Source of the DNA: Rutstroemia sp. NJR-2017a BVV2
Taxonomy: Eukaryota; Ascomycota; Leotiomycetes; Helotiales; Rutstroemiaceae
NCBI GenBank assembly: GCA_002946415.1
Contig: NJPS01000051.1
Span: 918,001 to 982,000 of the forward strand
Direction: 5' to 3'
DNA: 64,000 nt
The notes under the pieces were generated by a model. It was given only the letters and a program-made list of their open reading frames with translations. It did no database searches and was not told the DNA's origin. Below, piece by piece: positions 41,478-52,010 of this stretch. Numbering within the stretch: the stretch's first letter is position 1; each line of letters starts with the position of its first letter. The translations under genes were made by a program, and so were the position numbers.

Positions 41478-42234
41478 TTATCTCCCCTCACCTGGCGGGT
41501 TGGCACCAACCTCTCCATCTCCCACCATGCACAAAACCAACCAGCGGTGTAACACAAAAACGCACACAGCACGCATTCTCTCGAATCCGCATCGCACCAA
41601 GTCACCAATCATTCAGCATTCCGGTCTCCGCGCTGCGACTAATGTACATCGCGATTCAGAGCATGTGGGTTAACTTACGGTATGTGAACGTACGTTGCGG
41701 TGTTGTCTCGACTCTCGAAGGTAAGGAAGGGTACAGCATTATTTTTCATCTGGGGTGCTGGATGGATGCGGACGGACGAGGTTCTGAGAAGGGCTTTCTT
41801 TGGAAAGGAAGGGCTGGACTAAAATCTTACGGTTCCTATGTACGATGTAAAGTGATTTTGGAGATGTTGGTGGTGTGCATTGCAGAGTTGCATTTTCCTA
41901 CAATGGACAGGTTGACGCGAATGAAGCATGTCGATGTGGTATCGACGATTTGGGATTGATTATGTGAGGGGTGGTGGTGGGTGCATGGTGTACGGCGCAG
42001 GCACAAAATGGATGGATTAATTGGGGTCTATGCAAAAGAATAAAATTTATGTCGCGCTAGGGATGGCATGATAGATGTACATATGACAGTGATATGTAAG
42101 GGCACTAACTACGACACTACAGTTACGATATGCAGGAATTGTGCAGGAGCGGTTGCAAAATGCCAAAATGGGGTTTCAGAGTGAAGGGGTCTGGCTTTTC
42201 GTGGACATACATTCATCTGTCTGGCCAAACTGCA

Positions 42235-42260
42235 GTGCTTCGTGCTTCGTGCTTCGTGCA
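42235..42260. repeat. 7-bp tandem repeat GTGCTTC
   Basis: Three perfect units and a partial fourth (GTGCA). Confidence 0.75.
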
Positions 42261-42460
42261 GGTAGGGAAAACAAATGCTGGGCGCGGACACTAGAGATGG
42301 CTTTTCTGGGTAAATTTCCAGCTGTTTCGGCCGGCCGTCTTGGTTGATGCCTGCGCTCATTTGTCGAGCTTTTGCCTGTACTGGAAGTTGTCTGCTACGA
42401 CAAGGCGCTGCAGTGCAGTGCGGTGCAGTCAGTATCTCTGTTGGGTTCACCGCAAGTTTT

Positions 42461-42487
42461 CGTTCGTTTCGTTCGTTTCGTTCGTCT
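42461..42487. repeat. 9-bp tandem repeat CGTTCGTTT
   Basis: Two perfect units and a third with one change (CGTTCGTCT). Confidence 0.75.
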
Positions 42488-42999
42488 GTCGCAATTGTGA
42501 TTGATGGTCGCCGATATCCTGCACTGTCTGCTGCTGCTCTTGCTGCTTTCTGCGTGCCCAAGAATTTTCATTAATATTTGTGCTGTCATCATGATGCAGA
42601 TGCAAATAGCAATGTTTCGTCCGGAGCTGCCTCCGTGTGTCAAGTCGCTCTCTTACATATCATATCGCAAGGTCAGTTATCGTATCCCGTGTGTCTGGAA
42701 TGGAGGGGAGACCGGACTTCGAGCTGCGCGCTTTGGGACGCCGGTCGGTCATTTCCCAGGCGCGGATGGAGATTCACCAGCCCAATCAATAATGGCCTCT
42801 TGGCCAGTCATTCTGTTGCTGGTGCCAAAAAAAAAGTCGAGCTGAAGTCGATAGTTCATTCACGACTCCACTGCTTCTTGCAAGATTCCGATAGGCGATG
42901 TTTGTGGCTAAAGTGCTCAGACAGCAAACTCCACTTTTTGTCACGATTTCTATCTACAGTAGTAGCTATTGGGATGAAGTCAATAGTTTTCCGAGCTTT

Positions 43000-43059
43000 C
43001 ACGGCTCGGTATATGTGCGGTGGCAGCAACACATCCGTGCTGCTGCTACCCGAGCCGTG
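43000..43059. repeat. 60-bp imperfect palindrome (hairpin)
   Basis: The outer arms CACGGCTCGG (43000-43009) and CCGAGCCGTG (43050-43059) pair perfectly over 10 bp. Inner arms GGTGGCAGCA and TGCTGCTGCTACC add a second partial stem. It may form a stable RNA or DNA hairpin; function unknown. Confidence 0.7.
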
Positions 43060-44475
43060 ATCAAATCTTGGAACAACCTCGTAACTCTTCATTCCCTGCT
43101 GCGCCGAATCCGACGATATGGCTTGGGATACTCCCAGGGTTCCAGGCTGAGTGCGAAAGACATCATAGCTTCTTGGTGCATGCATCTCTCCGAGTCATGT
43201 CAGTGTCTGTCTGCAACAAAAAGCAAATTCGGGGTCAGGACTCCGCCCTCCGCATTCCATAGCAAGACACTTCATCGTCGTTGCTGGAACCGCAAGATAC
43301 CATGAGACATGCTGATCATGAGGCCATTGCCAGCATCAAGGCCAGAACGCTGTCGCAGTCATGGTAGCTACAGATGTGTGATCAGCCCTTTGGAAGTCTA
43401 GATCCTTGTGGAGATCTCTCGCATCATGTCATTTGATTGGGATTGTCATGTAGATCCTAAAATACGAGTAACCTGATATATCTTTAGACTCTCGCTAGGG
43501 ACGGGGAGATCAGGGATTGAGACCGGTTCTGCGGTATCTGGAGAACAAATGGGACCAGTGGGACCCTTTCAGCCATTATCTGCAAAGGGTCCTGCATGCT
43601 AACCTACAGTTGGGGTAGCTCCACCTGTCTACATGTGAGTAGTGAGGTGGCGACTATGGGATACTTCGCTGGAGGCGTAAGGCGGTATAAGTCGTGAGGG
43701 AACTAGAGGCACTGTTTATTGTAGGCTATGTACATGAGTCGGTAAGAATACGTCTAGAATGACACAGAAGGAAGTAATGACTGGGATAGAGTGCCCCTAT
43801 GCTAGTCCATGCCGGTGATCTATTCGCCACCAGTTCTTTCACACCTTATGCTTGACCGGTAAACGATTGATGAGAAGAGGGAGAAAACACATGGCGAGAA
43901 CCACGCCACTGCTGTTCGTCTTCTTTCACCGTATATCGTGGTGTGATTCCGTAGCCTGCAGTCGCTGTTCAGCAAAGCCAACTAGTATGCAGCTTGAACC
44001 TCTGCAATTTGTCCCCTCACTGCCCCTTTGCGATACCAGACTGACGGCGAGGAGATGGTGAACCTCACTTGCATTTTCTTCACTCTTGACTGGACACTTT
44101 TGGAACCGTAAAAACTCAAACAGATTAACACGACCTTAGCAAATCCAGAAGCAAAACAATATTGACACAAATTCTGAAATCTTCAAGTAATCCTTTCACC
44201 TTCATGAAGTCCATAGCTGTACGTACTCAGTTATCAACCACAGCGGAAGGATATTCACTCCAGCCCAGTCCCTTTGCTATACAAATCCCATCTTTCCAGC
44301 TCCCACTGAAAACTCAAAGCATCACTCAGCTTCTGGGATGATGAGGCGTCAGGCAGAATCCTTAGCTATTGGAATGAGATTCACTTAACTACAAGAGAGA
44401 CTACAAGATCAGTTACTTGAAAGGCATAGGTCTAGGAGAAGTCGTCTTTGTAATGATCCTTCATACCCATTAGAT

Positions 44476-44531
44476 AGAGAATCAGAGTTAGAGAATCAGA
44501 GTTAGAGAATCAGAGTTAGAGAATCAGACTT
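44476..44531. repeat. 14-bp tandem repeat, four units
   Basis: The unit AGAGAATCAGAGTT occurs three times perfectly and a fourth time with one change (ACTT end). There is no gene nearby. Confidence 0.9.
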
Positions 44532-45757
44532 ACCTGGACCACTGCACTTGATCACCGCCATGGAGCAATTCTGGTGCTTAGGTTAACTAAGTCAACCCAT
44601 ATTAGCTCTGCTAGATTTTTCCCATAACTCTGCCATTATATGTGTATGCTTTCACTGAGATAGAACGCTTTCAAGTTTATTCACCGTCCTCGCTATGTGA
44701 GTCGTGTCGAATATGTGAGCATTGCTACATATCCGAGTGCTGGCAACTGTATAAATGTTGTCTATGTAACTGCTGCCCATTCCATTCTCCCAAAACCACG
44801 ATATACAAACCAAATGATAGTAGTCCCTAACTTAAGTACCAGCCATATTTCTCTCATCGATCAGAATTCTGCCATCTCCATACTGATCAAGTATTGTCGA
44901 AGTTCTGTAAATGAAGTGCTTCTACTGGTAGTTCGATATTGAAGTTAAAACGACCTTACGGAATCATTCACTGGCACCAGGCTCAATGAGCTACACTACT
45001 GGAACCTTCCAAGAAGGAGTAGCCATCCGATGTTACCTACCCACTGCATGCCAGAATCTTCTGTCCCTCGTCTATAGACTTACTCTCGAGGTAAATTCTA
45101 CTAAAGGGTGCGATCACTTGACCCAGAAAGCGAATACTGTATGCGAGAAGGGTCGAACCCAGAACCGCGAGGCAGACTGGGTGCACATTTTTGTTGGAAT
45201 AGTTCGGTTGATGACACTATCTTTATGAGTAGTCGCAGAGATTGGACATGCTGGGAATCTAAGCCAACATTTCGGTGCATGGGAATCCCTTGGAGTAATG
45301 AATGCCTTGCTTTCTCATCCAAATATGCCTCGCGGTCTCCGGTGCGCAGAAAAGTCTCTGAAAACTGTGGCTACCATGTAGTGACCGTCTGTAGCTTCGT
45401 CCGGCTCCTAGCTACCAATATTTGTGTGCCACAGTGGTACTGTGTGGTGACATATATTGCAATACCGCCATCTACCCTCCAGCTCTCCACGGTTAGTGAC
45501 GAAGGAAGTGTAGCAAGTGAAGAAAAGGAAAATTCATATCAAACCAAGATTGCCTGAGGCATAAATTCACTACCTAGAACCTCAAAGTACTTCTTCAAAA
45601 GTCTTTCCAGTTGAAAAATATGAAATATCAACTTATACCTGGGCTTCATCAAGTTGTGTAGCTAGTAGATGCTTCTTAAACTTTGGGCAAGATCTCCCCA
45701 CCTGAGCCATCTAATTCAGCACCCGCGAAAGAATCTGCAACCCCACCTCCAACCACC

Positions 45758-48312
45758 ATGTCCGAATCACTAAATGTGATCGCGTTGATATCTGGCGGGA
45801 AAGATAGTTTCTTTTCTCTGCTACATTGCATACGAAACGGACATAAAGTCATTGCGCTAGGAAACCTACATCCTCCGATCCCAGAACACAAACACCCAGC
45901 CGGTCCAGACACAGGCTCTGCGGACGACGAAAATGATCTCAACAGCTTCATGTACCAGACCGTTGGCCACACAGTCATTCCGCTATACGAGGAGGCATTA
46001 GGAATCCCACTTTACCGTCAAGCTATTACTGGAACCGCGGTACAAACGGGAACGAGTTACAGTCATGCATCGATCACGGGATCTCAATGTCAATCCTCGG
46101 GAGAAGACGAGACAGAATCGCTGGTTCCTCTTCTCAAAAGAATCATAGAAGCGCATCCTGAAGCAAACGCTCTTAGTACAGGCGCTATTCTCTCTACATA
46201 TCAGCGTACACGTATTGAATCTGTTGCGCTAAGACTTGGTCTTACGCCCCTATCGTTTCTATGGCAATATCCAACTCTCCCACCTGGGACACAGATATCG
46301 CTACTGCAGGATATGCAAGCGGCAGGGTTGGATGCAAGAATTATCAAGGTGGCGAGCGGAGGGTTGGATGAGGGGTTCTTGTGGGAGAATGTTGCGAGTG
46401 TGAAGGGAATGGCGAGGGTGGAGAGAGCAATGAAGAGGTTTAGGGTGGTGGGGGATGGGGCGGTTTTGGGTGAGGGTGGAGAGTTTGAGACGTTGGTTGT
46501 GGACGGGCCGGGGAAGTTGTTTAAGAAGAGAATTGTGATTGAAGAGAGTGATAGGAGGATTGTGAGGGAGGGTGGTGGAGCGGCTTGGTTGCAGATTAAG
46601 GAGGCGAGGCTTGTGGATAAGGAAGAAGCGGAGGGGGGGATTGTGGAGTGTAGAATACCTGGGTTATTGGATCAGAGATCGGAGATGATTCTGTCGACAC
46701 TGAGGGAAGATTCTATACTTAACAACATTTCCGCTGAGGACGTGATGGAAAGCCGATCTCCTGCGGCATGGTCGCTTAAAAGTTCAGATGCCGGTGCTCT
46801 TCAACAGCAAGGCAGCGTTATACACTGGACAATCATGGCAGACAAGCAATCTCAAGGAGTGTCGATATCAGAAGAAGCCGAAAACGTCGTGGAAAACATC
46901 AGATCATATCTCCTCAAATCATCATTATCAACAACAGACATAGTATCTACAGTCATCATACTCCGCAACATGTCAGACTTCACCACAATTAACCAGGTAT
47001 GTTCCCCAAGAAAAATCATCCCCTATTCTCCACACATACCTCCCGCCAACTAACCACCCCAGATCTACGGTTCTCTCTTCCCCCATCCCAATCCTCCCTC
47101 CCGCGTAACCATCTCCTCCGGCTCCTCCATGCCCACGAACATCAACCTCCTCATCCACATCACCCTCCACAACCCCTCTCACTCCTCCTCCCCTCCCACC
47201 CGCAAATCCCTCCACGTGCAATCCCGCTCATACTGGGCCCCCGCTAACATCGGCCCCTACTCGCAAGCCTCCACTCTCCCCCCCTCCTCCATCACCATCG
47301 CCGGCCAAATCCCCCTTATCCCCCATACCATGCAACTACCCTCTCCTTCCTCCTCCGCCCTCAGCACCACCCTCTCCCTCCAACATCTCCTACGCATAGC
47401 AGACACCATGAACGTAGGCTGGTTCAGCAGCGCTTGCGTCTACATCCCCTCTTCATCCTCTTCCCGCTCCTCACTCCCCCCATCAACCCAATCCCGCCTC
47501 GCATACCAAGCCTGGAAGATGCTCCACACGCCACCGGCATCTTCTCCATCAAACGACTCCGATGATGACGAAGAGCGTGATCTCTGGGCTGAGAAATACC
47601 AGTTTGGGCACGCGGCGAATACGGAGGAAGAGCTGAAGAGATATCCCGATTTCTCGCTGCTCTCGGCAACTGGTCGTGGGGAAGGAGGTAGTGTTCCACC
47701 GTTTTGGGTTGCTGAAGTGGAAGAATTGCCGAGGGGAAGTGAGGTGGAGTGGCATGCTGGGCTGGGCATTTGTAGGGGTGGGGTTGAGGTATGTTTTATG
47801 CTCTCTCTCGTTTTGTTCCTCTCTCTTTCTCTCTTTCTTCCTTCTCGCCTTCCTTCTTCATTTTCCTACACCTCCCCCCTTTTTTCTACACTTTTCGTCC
47901 TTCCCATTTGCAACAACCAACCACTTGTGCTATGCACCCATCTATCCACCCATACCGTACATACACATGCATATACTAACCAACCCTCCTCCCCCAGATC
48001 TCCACAACCTACCAACCCAACATCGGCACCACCACTGCGGCTTCGACCGCCGGCACAACAACCCACTACCGCACACTTTTCATACCTTACCACTCCTTAT
48101 CACCCTCCACTACCCCATTCCCCCCAGCCCTCTCCTCCGACCCAACACTCCCCCTCCACCTCCTCTACATCGACACCTCTCTGCCCTCATTGCAAGAGAT
48201 CATGGACCGCGTCGGCGGAAGAGGCATCGTACCCTGTAAGAGTCTGTGGGATGGGGAGGGGAGGAGGCTGGGTGCTGTGGGGGTTTGGTGGGGGGAGGGG
48301 GGCGAAAAGTGA
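45758..48312 (+). CDS. DPH6: Diphthine-ammonia ligase Dph6, 759 aa, three exons
   Basis: Exons are 45758-46996, 47063-47788 and 47998-48312 (2280 nt). Dph6 amidates diphthine on elongation factor 2 with ATP and ammonia, the last step of diphthamide synthesis. The N-terminal adenine-nucleotide alpha-hydrolase domain has the PP-loop SGGKDS at 12-17, GTSYSHASITG, and conserved GAILSTYQRTRIE, PLSFLW and VDGPGKLFKKRI. Two RidA/YjgF-like domains follow, the first around residues 320-480 and the second around 490-750 (YWAPANIGPYSQAS is its hallmark), as in yeast Dph6. The C-terminal half is padded with Ser/Pro/Asp insertions. ATG 45758 is chosen because the in-frame extension upstream lacks an ATG. 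The third intron border follows a 209-nt pyrimidine-rich intron. Stops of DPH6 and PRP28 are 187 bp apart, tail to tail. Confidence 0.93.
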
Positions 48313-48498
48313 TGTGGGAGGAGATAGTGCTGATGGTTGATTTGTATATAGTGGAAGGAGAATGAATGTTACGGATATACACCGTGGAGCAGCGGGGTTA
48401 GATAAAAATCACATTTAGATCACGAATCCACAAATCAAGCATATAAAAGATAAATCCAAACATCATCATTCGATCTCCAATCTACGCACTCCCTCTCT

Positions 48499-51120
48499 CT
48501 ACCAACCCGCCCCCTTCCCCCCAAACACCCCCTCCTCAATCTTCTTCTGCTCCCCCCTGCCCGCGCCCCCCCCTCTAACCGTCTTCTGCTGCGCCGCCTC
48601 ATGTTTCCTCAACTCCTCCGGCACCCGACTAATACTACTCTTCATCAGCATCTGTTTCAAATCATACATAACATCCTGATCCTCATTCCCCAAAAACGTA
48701 ATCGCCACACCGCTCTTGCCCGCACGTCCCGTCCTACCAATCCTATGCGTGTAACTCTCAATACTCATCGCCATGTTAAAGTTCACCACCAGCGACACAT
48801 CCGGCACATCGATACCACGGCCCGCCAGATCCGTCGCGACGAGAACATTCGTAGAGCCGGAGCGCACGCTCGCGAGCGCGGCTTCACGCTGCTCTTGCGT
48901 TTTCGAGCCGTGCAGAGTGACGGCTGTGAAGCCCATGTGTTTGATATCGCGGGCCACGGCGTCGCAGTTGCGTTTGATGTTGACGAAGACGATGATGGGG
49001 GGTTGGAATTCGCCCGAGGCGAGGATCTCATTGAGGCGCTTTTTGCGCTTGTCTTCGCCTGAAACGAACTCAACGCGCTGCTCGACGGTTTCGACGGCTT
49101 CGCCGATGTTGCCGATGGTGACGATGGCGGGGCGACGGAGGTATTTTTTTGCGATCTTTTCAACCGCTGGAGGCATGGTTGCCGTGTACATCATGGTTTG
49201 GCGGTAGCGGTCTTTGCCGCCGAGGTGCCGGCTCATGGCTTGTGCGTCTTCGGCATCGTCGGTGTCGGGTTTTTCGTTGCCAACGGGGAGGGCGTCGAGG
49301 ATTTTGTTGACGGATTCTTCGAAGCCGAGGTCGATCATTCGATCGGCTTCGTCCATGATAACGTAGCAGCATTGGCCGAGGACGAGGACTCGGCGCTCGA
49401 TACAGTCGACTAGACGACCGGGGGTAGCGATGATGATTTCGGCACCGTTGCGAAGATTGTAGGATTGTTCCTCGAGGGAGTGACCACCAACGATACTAAC
49501 ACAAGTGAAGCCAAGTGGTGTTGCGAACTTCTTCGCTTCTGTTTCAATTTGCTGAGCCAACTCACGGGTTGGCGCAAGAATGATAGCATATGGACCGTCG
49601 TTCTTCGTATATTCATTAAGGGGAGGTAGTTCCGAGATGTAGACCAGTAAAGGTAGTAAGAAAGCTGCAGTTTTACCCGAACCAGTTACGGCAACACCAA
49701 TCAGATCTCTCGCCTGTAAAGCAATAGGTATAGCGGCTCTCTGTACTGCTGAAGGCTCGTCATATCCAACTTGATGGATAACATCCAAAAGACGTTTCGG
49801 TAGGTGTGATTCCTCCCAACTTCGCATAGGGTTAGGAATTCCTCCTCCTTTCGTACTGATATTGAAATCCTCCTTGAAGATACGCCAATCTCTCTCCCGC
49901 ATATGTTCGAGTTTCTTTTCGCTCCAATGTTTATCGAGGGCGTTTCTACCAGCCTCTTCTTTCCTCCGCCTCTCCATCTCTATAATCTCTCTTGCTCGGA
50001 CACTACCAGCTTCCCCATCTCGTTCTTCCAAGGCTTTAGCATACTTCAGCGTCGAGCCCTCATCTTCCGCAAAACCACCTAATCGACCACGACCAAAGAA
50101 ACCTGCTTCAGCTCGTGCTTGATAGATGGGATTGTAATCTGGACTTGTATCCTCTTCAGCGTTCCATTCGAAGTTAAACTTCTTCTCCGTGGTCCGTCTT
50201 CGCTTCTTCTTCGCAGAAAATGTTGATAGGTTCGTCTCCGCACCCATATATCTATTCCTTATCAAAGCGGCTTGTAAATCTTCGGTATTCGCAGGTCGCT
50301 TTTCCCCAGCTACTGACGCTTTTCCTGTACTCGCAGCCGCGGCCGGCTTCGCTGGTGGTCCCATATCATTAGAGCGATTCTGCTGTCCATTCCTTCCAGC
50401 TGCCGGTCCGGTTGGAGGGTCTCCATTGCGCATCGCTCGGGGTCCTGTAGGAACAAAAGATGAATCACGGCGTCCTCCATCTTGTTGATACGACGGGCGA
50501 TCGTAGCCATTCTGACCATTCTGACCATTCTGACCATTCTGACCATTCTGACCATTCTGGCCATTCTGGCCATTCCTAGCATACCCATTACCATTATCAA
50601 TGGGCATGCGATCCTCGCGTTCCGCTTCTACCTTCCGCTTTTGTTCCTCAACTTCTTTCTGCCTCTTTTCGAGCGCCAGCTTCTCTCTTGCAGCTTTCGA
50701 TAAGAATTTAGGCTGTAGTTTCATATAGTTAGTATAGGGTACGAAAAGATCTAGACATGCGCTGTGAACATGTGTGCCAGAAATGTATGGTGTGAGTTTA
50801 TTACATACCTTTGCCGCGGCTTCATCTGCCTCTTTCTTCTTTTTCAATATATCTTCGATACTCAAGGGGCCACGACTGGTTGGAGCTCCCCATCCTTTCT
50901 TCTTTTTAGGTAGCTCTTCTGGCGGTGGCGGTAGAGGATCGGAAGGAGGTGGTGGAGGGACGTCATTTGAAGGAGGCGGCGGTGGTGCCAGGGAACTCGG
51001 GGGCGGAGGAGGAATAAAAGAGTCTGGAGGTGGTGGAGGGGGAGATGGTGGCCGTCCATTCATATCTGATGGTGGAGGTGGTATGGCATCTATGCCGTTT
51101 GAGTATCCATTCGATGCCAT
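48499..51120 (-). CDS. PRP28: DEAD-box pre-mRNA splicing helicase Prp28, 841 aa when spliced
   Basis: Exons on the minus strand are 50809-51120 and 48499-50712. Prp28 (U5-100K) displaces U1 from the 5' splice site so that U6 can pair there during spliceosome activation. The N-terminus (1-80) is a polyproline region; a Lys/Glu-rich segment with conserved GWGAPTSRGPLSIEDIL precedes a GQN repeat (about 151-174). The helicase core has the Q-motif region NPMRSWEES, Walker A TGSGKT ending at 452, PTRELAQQ, TPGRL, DEAD at 558-561, TAT at 614-616, ATDLAGRGID and HRIGRTGR at 760-767. The frame stays open through the intron (50713-50808), so an unspliced form would be 873 aa. The open frame extends 18 nt further upstream without an ATG, so 51120 is the start. 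Confidence 0.95.
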   Translation of the reverse strand: MASNGYSNGIDAIPPPPSDMNGRPPSPPPPPPDSFIPPPPPSSLAPPPPPSNDVPPPPPSDPLPPPPEELPKKKKGWGAPTSRGPLSIEDILKKKKEADEAAAKVCNKLTPYISGTHVHSACLDLFVPYTNYMKLQPKFLSKAAREKLALEKRQKEVEEQKRKVEAEREDRMPIDNGNGYARNGQNGQNGQNGQNGQNGQNGQNGYDRPSYQQDGGRRDSSFVPTGPRAMRNGDPPTGPAAGRNGQQNRSNDMGPPAKPAAAASTGKASVAGEKRPANTEDLQAALIRNRYMGAETNLSTFSAKKKRRRTTEKKFNFEWNAEEDTSPDYNPIYQARAEAGFFGRGRLGGFAEDEGSTLKYAKALEERDGEAGSVRAREIIEMERRRKEEAGRNALDKHWSEKKLEHMRERDWRIFKEDFNISTKGGGIPNPMRSWEESHLPKRLLDVIHQVGYDEPSAVQRAAIPIALQARDLIGVAVTGSGKTAAFLLPLLVYISELPPLNEYTKNDGPYAIILAPTRELAQQIETEAKKFATPLGFTCVSIVGGHSLEEQSYNLRNGAEIIIATPGRLVDCIERRVLVLGQCCYVIMDEADRMIDLGFEESVNKILDALPVGNEKPDTDDAEDAQAMSRHLGGKDRYRQTMMYTATMPPAVEKIAKKYLRRPAIVTIGNIGEAVETVEQRVEFVSGEDKRKKRLNEILASGEFQPPIIVFVNIKRNCDAVARDIKHMGFTAVTLHGSKTQEQREAALASVRSGSTNVLVATDLAGRGIDVPDVSLVVNFNMAMSIESYTHRIGRTGRAGKSGVAITFLGNEDQDVMYDLKQMLMKSSISRVPEELRKHEAAQQKTVRGGGAGRGEQKKIEEGVFGGKGAGW
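50507..50575 (-). repeat. 9-bp coding minisatellite, (GQN) repeat in PRP28
   Basis: On the plus strand CCATTCTGA is repeated five times and CCATTCTGG twice, then CCATTCCT. In PRP28 it reads as a run of Asn-Gly-Gln triplets. The near-identity at DNA level suggests recent slippage. Confidence 0.9.
50713..50808 (-). other. PRP28 intron of 96 nt, in frame and stop-free
   Basis: On the minus strand it starts GTATGT, has CTAAC about 15 nt before the end and ends CTACAG, so all splice signals are good. Its length is a multiple of three, it sits between codons and has no stop, so retention inserts 32 residues (VCNKLTPYISG… to …NYMKLQ) between EAAAK and PKFLSK. The inserted sequence is not found in the conserved family alignment as I know it. 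Confidence 0.88.
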
Positions 51121-51374
51121 GACAGCAGTTTCGCACACCTTAGTTGAAACCGAACAAGAGTATGCAACCGAATCTCAAGTTCCTCAATCACGGATATTTC
51201 CAGATCTGCTGGCGCAAAGTAAAGTAACTAATTTTTGGTTGATCTAAGATGTTTGAGAGGCGACAAGGCTGAAGAATCACGGCAATTAACAAGTTCCGCG
51301 GATTACATAATCAACACAAATTTATCGATCAACATCAACCACAACATAAATCGTAGCCTACAGCGACATTCAAA
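51121..51374. promoter_or_regulatory. Compact bidirectional promoter, PRP28 and mL59
   Basis: Only 254 bp separate the two divergent start codons, so both leaders and promoters must share it. No other feature is seen. Confidence 0.75.
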
Positions 51375-52010
51375 ATGCCGACGACTAAACAGTATGTGAG
51401 GCTCGCAGAATCGCTGCCTCCGCAGCTCCAGAGATTCTTTGCACGCTACCCGCCTTCAAGTATTCTCAAGAAGCCAAAGGCCATCACTACCGACGCTGCT
51501 GCCCCCGCAGCTCCCAGCGCAGATGGCACCGAAGCCTTCAATCCTTTCAAGCCTACGAAACATCCAATTACGGGGAGGTGGCATGATCCGGTTTTCTCAT
51601 TGAGGCGGCAGGCAGATTTGGTTAAGCTTGCGCGACAACATGGGGTAGAGGAACTGTTACCGCATAGTGTGAAGAGTACCGAGGAAAAGCTACGCAAGAG
51701 GATGGAAAATGGATTGAGAGTGAAGGGTACAGGTGTTGGACAGACAGTAAAGGGAAAGGAGTGGGAGAGAACCCAAAAGGCCAGGTAGGTTCCCACTTGC
51801 AATTTTCAAGAATTGGCTCACTAGGTACAAATGCTAACTGGGGAACTCCAATAGGCTGGAGAAGAGACGACAAGCTATGTTGGACATGCCGCAGATGATA
51901 CAGACATGGAAGGAGGTACGTTTCCCTTATGTGACTGAAGACGTGGATGAGATGCTAATTCCTGATTGTAGAGGGGTCATGGTCGTGGATGGAAGAAATG
52001 GCCGAAATAA
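51375..52010 (+). CDS. MRPL25: Mitochondrial large-subunit ribosomal protein mL59 (Mrpl25 family), 169 aa
   Basis: Exons are 51375-51784, 51855-51915 and 51972-52010 (510 nt). The N-terminus MPTTKQYVRLAESLPPQLQRFFARYPP, the central NPFKPTKHPITGRWHDPVFSLRRQADLVKLA and the C-terminus RGHGRGWKKWPK are hallmarks of the fungal mL59/Mrpl25 family, a component of the mitochondrial 54S subunit. The protein is strongly basic. There is no long cleavable presequence, which is common for this protein. The last exon is only 39 nt and supplies the conserved GRGWKKWPK end; without the second and third exons the frame would run on into unrelated sequence. It is divergent to PRP28. Confidence 0.92.

Larger units (their letters stand above)
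31726..45757. other. 14 kb gene-poor region with many small tandem repeats
   Basis: Between the zinc-finger gene and DPH6 I find no frame that I can assign to a protein family. Frames of 100-226 codons occur (for example 41279-41959, 42898-43305, 34051-34488), but they are low-complexity, cross repeats and lack family motifs. The left 1 kb should be the promoter and leader of the zinc-finger gene. Short tandem arrays at 32943, 40789, 41451, 42235, 42461 and 44476 and a hairpin at 43000 are listed separately. Possible contents are long non-coding RNA, regulatory DNA or heavily decayed transposons. Confidence 0.5.

Noticed and set aside
41279..41959. 226-codon plus-strand frame in the gene-poor region
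   Set aside because: It runs across TCGG repeats and low-complexity sequence with no domain or signal; likely chance.
45108..45557. 149-codon frame upstream of DPH6
   Set aside because: Composition is not protein-like, no family motif, and it does not join DPH6 in frame.
51121..51138. Six-codon upstream extension of PRP28
   Set aside because: It would begin with GTG, not ATG.
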